DNA of 35,724 nucleotides from Pseudoalteromonas atlantica. Lineage in GTDB: Bacteria > Pseudomonadota > Gammaproteobacteria > Enterobacterales > Alteromonadaceae. Position numbers and translations under genes: made by a program. Location: the NCBI GenBank assembly GCA_007988745.1, contig BJUT01000045.1, positions 1 to 35,724 of the forward strand, in the 5' to 3' direction. Within the stretch, counting starts at the first letter, position 1; the number at the start of each line of letters is the position of its first letter. Positions 31,712-35,724 of the stretch are shown in pieces. A model generated the notes under the pieces. The model was given only the letters and a program-made list of their open reading frames with translations, did not search any database and had not been told where the DNA came from.

Positions 31712-34384
31712 TTAAAGCGCACTTAAAGCAGCAACAGCAACACCTAATTGATATAAAACTTGAGTTGCTTTACTCCACAGAGTTAGTTTATCCATATGCT
31801 CTGCATTTAATGGCACTACTATAGTATCACCTGGCTCTAGCATTGTTGCTTTATTAGCTGCAAACCAACTACTTTTATTGGGCACTCTAACTGAACCATT
31901 AGCTTTTATTATGTATATTCGATCGTCCGCCGCTCTCGATTTTAAGCCACCACTTTTGTCTATGTAATCTTCTATTGATATACCTTTTTCGTACAAATGC
32001 GATGTCGAGTAATTAACCTCACCTATAACACTTATAGAATCACGCTTACTAGGGACAAACAACATGTCTCCATCTTGTAAAACTAGCTTTTGTTTATTTT
32101 GTACTATTAATGGTAAATTAATAACTAAGCGCCCTACCGCTTTAACATTGGCTAAATCATCAAGTAGATTATTCATTTCATCATACGATAAAGAATTACT
32201 GGTTATGGAGCTTTGGAAGCTCTTTGAGGCTATATCGCGACGTAACTCTGTAGATAAACGAGCTAATTGCTCTTGCTCTTGCTTTTTTATAGACTTACGA
32301 GTGAAAACAGCGGCACTTTGCTCAGCAAATTGTGAAAAGCCACCCGCTCTTTTTAGTAAGTCATTTAAAGTCTCGCCTCGTCTTATGGTATATTCCCCAG
32401 GAAATTTAACCTCACCTTTTAGCTTAACCTTCACATTTTCTTGCCAATTTGGAATAGGGAATATATTTAAACTATCCTTACTTTTTAGCGTTACATTTTC
32501 GCGATTATCGCCACTAACGACACTTTGCAAATCAAATTGTATGTGTTCAACCTCAGAGATATCTGATCCCGCTATACGTGTAATTTCTGCTTGCTTTACG
32601 TAAGCCGACTCTAACAAACCTCCTGCAGCAGCAATTAAGTCGCTCACTTTTCCACCTACTGACAACGGGTAAATTCCTGGGTAAGTTACATGCCCTGAGA
32701 TTTCAACTAACTGCATGTTTTGGCTAAAAGAGGCCTGCTTTCGTAGCTTTCCAATAATTGGTTCTAAAAGATTAAAACGACTAAATGTTGCATAATCTTC
32801 AGGTTTTAAGCTTTGCTCTTCCTCTTTTTTACGCTCAGTATATTCTGCTATTGTTAATATTTGATCATTATCAGTTATTAACTCTTGTTCCTTTTCGTTA
32901 ATACCGATGTACTTTTCAAATTCTTTTTGTTGAAATTTTTGCCATTGCTGAGTTTTAAGTTGCTGAATGCGCTGCTTTTCACTTAAAGCCATATTAGCTA
33001 ATGCTACTTTCTCAACTTCTTTCTCTTCGAATCGGCTAAAGATAATAACTTTATCGTTTGCTTGTAGCTCTAAATCGTTTTTCTTATTTTTAACTATTGC
33101 TTGCGCTACATCAAATTGATGAATTTCTATGTCACCATTAATATTTATTTCACGAATAACCAAACCATAGCTTAGATCCGCTTGTGGAAGCAGGTCGCCT
33201 CGTACAGACTTTAAAACATCAGAAATTCGCTTGCCTGATTGCCATTCATAGCTCCCAGGACGTGCCACAGCACCAATTAAGCTAATTGAATTTAAATATT
33301 GTTCACTTATTGAGTTGAAGCGTAAACGGTCACCATCTTGAGGGGTGTAATTAACTTGAGGTTTTGTAAAATCAATAGAAAGAATTTCTTTTCGTTCAGC
33401 GTTAAAGCGCTCTACAACAGCATTTTTAGCATATGCTCCTGGTTTGAGCCCACCGGCCATAGCGAGTAATTGCTTTGCTGTTTCGCCCGCTTTTAGCTCA
33501 AATATTGCTGGGCGCTTTACTAACCCCTCAACAGTTACTTGTTTTCCTACGGGAGGAACAAAGACAACATCGCCTGATTTTAATACTATATCGTTACTAC
33601 TGTCGCCTTCGATGAGTAAATCATAGAGATCGAAGTTAGTAATAACCTGACCAGAGCGCTTTACTTGTATATTGCGAAGTGAAGCTATATCTGATACCCC
33701 ACCACTAACGAACAAAGCATGCGACACTGTAGTTAATGATGAAACGCTATAACTACCGGGTTTATAAGCTTCACCTAAAACAAGGATACGCATGCTGCGT
33801 AGCTGCCCTAATGATACAAATGCCTTAACTCCAATAACCTCTTGGTCTACCTTTAATTTAATTAATTCTTTTACTTCAGCGAAAGTAAGGCCTGCGACTT
33901 CTACAGGGCTGAGATTAGGTATGCTAATGCGTCCTTCTCTGTCGACAGTTACATCAAAGCTGTTACTCTCTTTCCCATAAAAGCTAATTTTTAGTTCATC
34001 GCCAGTGCCAATAGTATAACTATCTGGGATTGAAGCATTTTCACTTGGCATAAAAGTAGTTGGTTCACCAGCAAAAAGTTCATATCCAAACGGTTTCAGT
34101 TCCTCGACTTTAGGCTTAAACCGCTCTTCATCGGTTAAGGTTTTCTCTTTCTCGTCAAAACGTTCTCCAATAGATATTGGTTGAGGTGAGTTACTTGCTT
34201 TCGAGGTTTGCCCATCACCTGTAATAGCTGAAATATCTACACCGTACTGCTTAGCTAAAGCCTCTTGCTGAGCACGTGGTAAATTTTTAAACTGTTCAAG
34301 CTGAGCTGCTGTTGGTGTAAACGCTAATAAATTAACGCTAAAAACTAAAAATAAAAAACTTACGTAATATTTCAAAGCTTTCAC
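31712..34384 (-). CDS. Large SLBB-domain polysaccharide export protein (OtnA/WbfF-like)
   Basis: A Wza-superfamily export protein of 890 residues, the size of the Vibrio OtnA/WbfF capsule-associated proteins. It has a signal peptide (hydrophobic core 7-21, no lipobox), a helical linker, then a poly-export domain from about 122 (YTIGTGDELKISFYG). I count six SLBB-like repeats, with cores such as LGEAYKPGSY, EGLVKRPA, IGAVARPGSY, SGHVTYPGIY, KGEVKFPGEY and IGEVNYSTSH. A long charged Gln/Glu/Lys helix (about 455-520) lies between repeats three and four. The C-terminus ends in a hydrophobic helix (VLYQLGVAVAALSA). The start is GTG with GGGA 11-14 bases upstream. It sits alone between two terminators, beside the S-layer gene. 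Confidence 0.85.
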   Translation of the reverse strand: MKALKYYVSFLFLVFSVNLLAFTPTAAQLEQFKNLPRAQQEALAKQYGVDISAITGDGQTSKASNSPQPISIGERFDEKEKTLTDEERFKPKVEELKPFGYELFAGEPTTFMPSENASIPDSYTIGTGDELKISFYGKESNSFDVTVDREGRISIPNLSPVEVAGLTFAEVKELIKLKVDQEVIGVKAFVSLGQLRSMRILVLGEAYKPGSYSVSSLTTVSHALFVSGGVSDIASLRNIQVKRSGQVITNFDLYDLLIEGDSSNDIVLKSGDVVFVPPVGKQVTVEGLVKRPAIFELKAGETAKQLLAMAGGLKPGAYAKNAVVERFNAERKEILSIDFTKPQVNYTPQDGDRLRFNSISEQYLNSISLIGAVARPGSYEWQSGKRISDVLKSVRGDLLPQADLSYGLVIREININGDIEIHQFDVAQAIVKNKKNDLELQANDKVIIFSRFEEKEVEKVALANMALSEKQRIQQLKTQQWQKFQQKEFEKYIGINEKEQELITDNDQILTIAEYTERKKEEEQSLKPEDYATFSRFNLLEPIIGKLRKQASFSQNMQLVEISGHVTYPGIYPLSVGGKVSDLIAAAGGLLESAYVKQAEITRIAGSDISEVEHIQFDLQSVVSGDNRENVTLKSKDSLNIFPIPNWQENVKVKLKGEVKFPGEYTIRRGETLNDLLKRAGGFSQFAEQSAAVFTRKSIKKQEQEQLARLSTELRRDIASKSFQSSITSNSLSYDEMNNLLDDLANVKAVGRLVINLPLIVQNKQKLVLQDGDMLFVPSKRDSISVIGEVNYSTSHLYEKGISIEDYIDKSGGLKSRAADDRIYIIKANGSVRVPNKSSWFAANKATMLEPGDTIVVPLNAEHMDKLTLWSKATQVLYQLGVAVAALSAL

Positions 34385-34842
34385 GAGTGTATATATCCCT
34401 AATCGACGACCGAAAATTTCAGCTATAATACATTATTTGCTTTTAAATAGAAGCGCAGTGGACTAAGAAGCTAGCTATTAATATTAACCATATTGGGTAT
34501 CAATATTGTTTAACTTTATTTAGCTTTCAACCAGTAAATAAGTTTGTGTGCAAGTGAAAACGTGGAGTGATAGGGGGCTTATTTTTGGATTTCCATTTAG
34601 TCACTTGTGCGAATTCAATCGAAATAGTCATTTTACGCTTAGTTTGTTCGCTAACTCACTTCTATTACTTTAATAGTTTACATATGTACAAGTAACACTT
34701 TCTTGCCCCATGTCCACACCCACTTGCAACAAAGCGTAATTTAATCTATAACTGTTCTGCTCTAACTACATTAATAGTTTCTAATAAAAAAGGGACTTTC
34801 GTCCCTTTTGTCAGCTAACTGTCATTAAATATGTTTATTTGA
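34385..34842. other. Intergenic region between the DUF481 gene and the large SLBB gene
   Basis: No credible gene in these 458 bases. It holds the terminator of the DUF481 gene at its right end (34786-34809), the perfect 10-base palindrome TACATATGTA (34679-34688) and a small inverted repeat ATATTG/CAATAT near 34490. It must contain the promoter of the SLBB gene. TATTAT-like boxes occur near 34425-34432 on the minus strand, but no good -35 partner is visible. Confidence 0.6.
34786..34809 (-). terminator. Intrinsic terminator after the DUF481 gene
   Basis: AAAAGGGAC (34788-34796) pairs perfectly with GTCCCTTTT (34801-34809) around a TTTC loop. On the minus strand the stem runs into six T (34791-34786). 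It lies about 35 bases after the DUF481 stop. Confidence 0.85.
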
Positions 34843-35625
34843 TTAAAAACTATACACTAACGTTAATGACGTCTCTGTATCTGTGCTTTCTTCGTCATCA
34901 GCAACTTCTGAGTTGTTGGTAACATTAAAAGCGACTTTCATTTGCAGCGAGCCATTTATTTTTGCTAGCAATGCAGTTTCTGAACGCGTTTTGGTGTTTG
35001 AATCACCGTACTCAACTGACACAAGCTGAGTAAAACGTGCGCTATCTGAAATCTGCCAGTTGTAATCAAGTTTACCCAAAGCAATTACTTCACTGTCGCT
35101 TTCGCCTGCAAGTAGGTTACCGTCGTCATCAACTTGCGTGCTGTCGTCAGAGTATTCAAAAAATTTGTAACCCGGACCAAACTCTGCATTTAACCACATA
35201 TCTGGTTGGTCAATTAAACGTAAGCCGTAACCAGCAGAAATTACAGATTCAGTTCTATACGCGCCAAAGTAGTCTGAAACGTGTGAACCATAAATGAATA
35301 AATGAGAATTCTTTTCATTTAATTTGTAATTACCTTGCGCAGATGCAGAGTACTTTTCGTTCGTACGCTGCTTGTCTTTGTCGCCGTTGTCATCCTCTAC
35401 TTCATCTTCTTTATAGATGCCGTCGATTTTGTACTCGTTATTCCAGTTTTCTAGGTGATGTAATACCTTTAAACCGCCTTTTAACGTTGTAGTTTCAGTG
35501 TTACCACTAGTAACAATAGCACCTAGCTCGCTTGTTACTTCCCACGTTTTTTTCTCTGCGTCTTCAGCGAATGCGTTAGTTGCAGCAGATGCTGCAACTA
35601 ACAGTGTTAAAAGCTTTAATTTCAT
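34843..35625 (-). CDS. DUF481-family outer-membrane beta-barrel protein
   Basis: A 260-residue outer-membrane protein of the DUF481 (YdiY-like) family, whose function is poorly known. The signal peptide is cleaved after AFA (residue 20). The mature part opens with WEVTSELGAIVTSGNTETTTLKGGLK, where the SGNTETTT stretch is typical of the family. Alternating strands with DDD/EDD turns follow, ending in SLTLVYSF with a terminal phenylalanine, the usual beta-barrel assembly signal. It has its own terminator and a possible promoter upstream, so it is an independent unit. No functional link to the coat locus is evident. Confidence 0.88.
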   Translation of the reverse strand: MKLKLLTLLVAASAATNAFAEDAEKKTWEVTSELGAIVTSGNTETTTLKGGLKVLHHLENWNNEYKIDGIYKEDEVEDDNGDKDKQRTNEKYSASAQGNYKLNEKNSHLFIYGSHVSDYFGAYRTESVISAGYGLRLIDQPDMWLNAEFGPGYKFFEYSDDSTQVDDDGNLLAGESDSEVIALGKLDYNWQISDSARFTQLVSVEYGDSNTKTRSETALLAKINGSLQMKVAFNVTNNSEVADDEESTDTETSLTLVYSF

Positions 35626-35651
35626 TAAAAATAACCTATTTAATCCTAAAA

Positions 35652-35657
35652 ATTATA
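35652..35657 (-). promoter_or_regulatory. Possible -10 box upstream of the DUF481 gene
   Basis: The minus strand reads TATAAT 27 bases before the ATG. No good -35 box is found 15-19 bases further up. An AGG ribosome-binding site lies 9-10 bases before the start. Weak prediction. Confidence 0.35.
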
Positions 35658-35724
35658 CTAATTCGCTTAATTAAGTAATCTATTTTGAGGCTGGAAAAAC
35701 GTGTTGATAGCCAGGCAAAAAATT

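Overview
The window looks like chromosomal DNA of a marine gammaproteobacterium, most likely Pseudoalteromonas or a close Alteromonadales relative. This rests on low GC by eye, Gram-negative outer-membrane and type II secretion genes, a colanic-acid-like gene pair, and an abundant-looking secreted protein resembling the Slr4 S-layer proteins described from Pseudoalteromonas. Species assignment is inference. I see no tRNA, rRNA, insertion sequence, integrase or CRISPR array.

Left block (44-9942, minus strand): two tandem WecA-type undecaprenyl-phosphate sugar-phosphate transferases, a small lipoprotein, a KpsD-M-T-E-like ABC capsule exporter, then rmlA-rmlC-rmlD for dTDP-rhamnose. rmlB is not in the window. 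Centre-left block (10467-15279, plus strand): a tightly coupled Wzx/Wzy-type repeat-unit operon with wzz, a GT2, a GT4, a WecG/TagA-family GT26 and an O-antigen polymerase/ligase. A 524-bp divergent control region (9943-10466) separates the two blocks.

Right block (15355-35625, minus strand), in transcription order: a DUF481 outer-membrane protein; a large OtnA/WbfF-like SLBB export protein; a probable S-layer protein with a strong promoter and a 135-nt leader holding a 12-codon ORF with an ideal Shine-Dalgarno sequence; a DsbA-like lipoprotein; a complete but rearranged type II secretion operon (gspG-E-F-H-I-J-K-L-M-C-D); then, in the same run of overlapping genes, a WcaK-like pyruvyl transferase, a WcaL-like glycosyltransferase and a Wzx flippase.

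My reading, which is inference, is that the locus makes a coat. The dedicated type II system exports the S-layer protein. The adjoining polysaccharide genes make and export the surface glycan (possibly pyruvylated and rhamnose-containing) that carries it. Intrinsic terminators after the S-layer gene and after the dsbA-like gene would step expression down from coat protein to chaperone to secretion machine. The physical coupling of an S-layer gene, a private type II secretion system and a pyruvyl transferase is the most interesting signal here.
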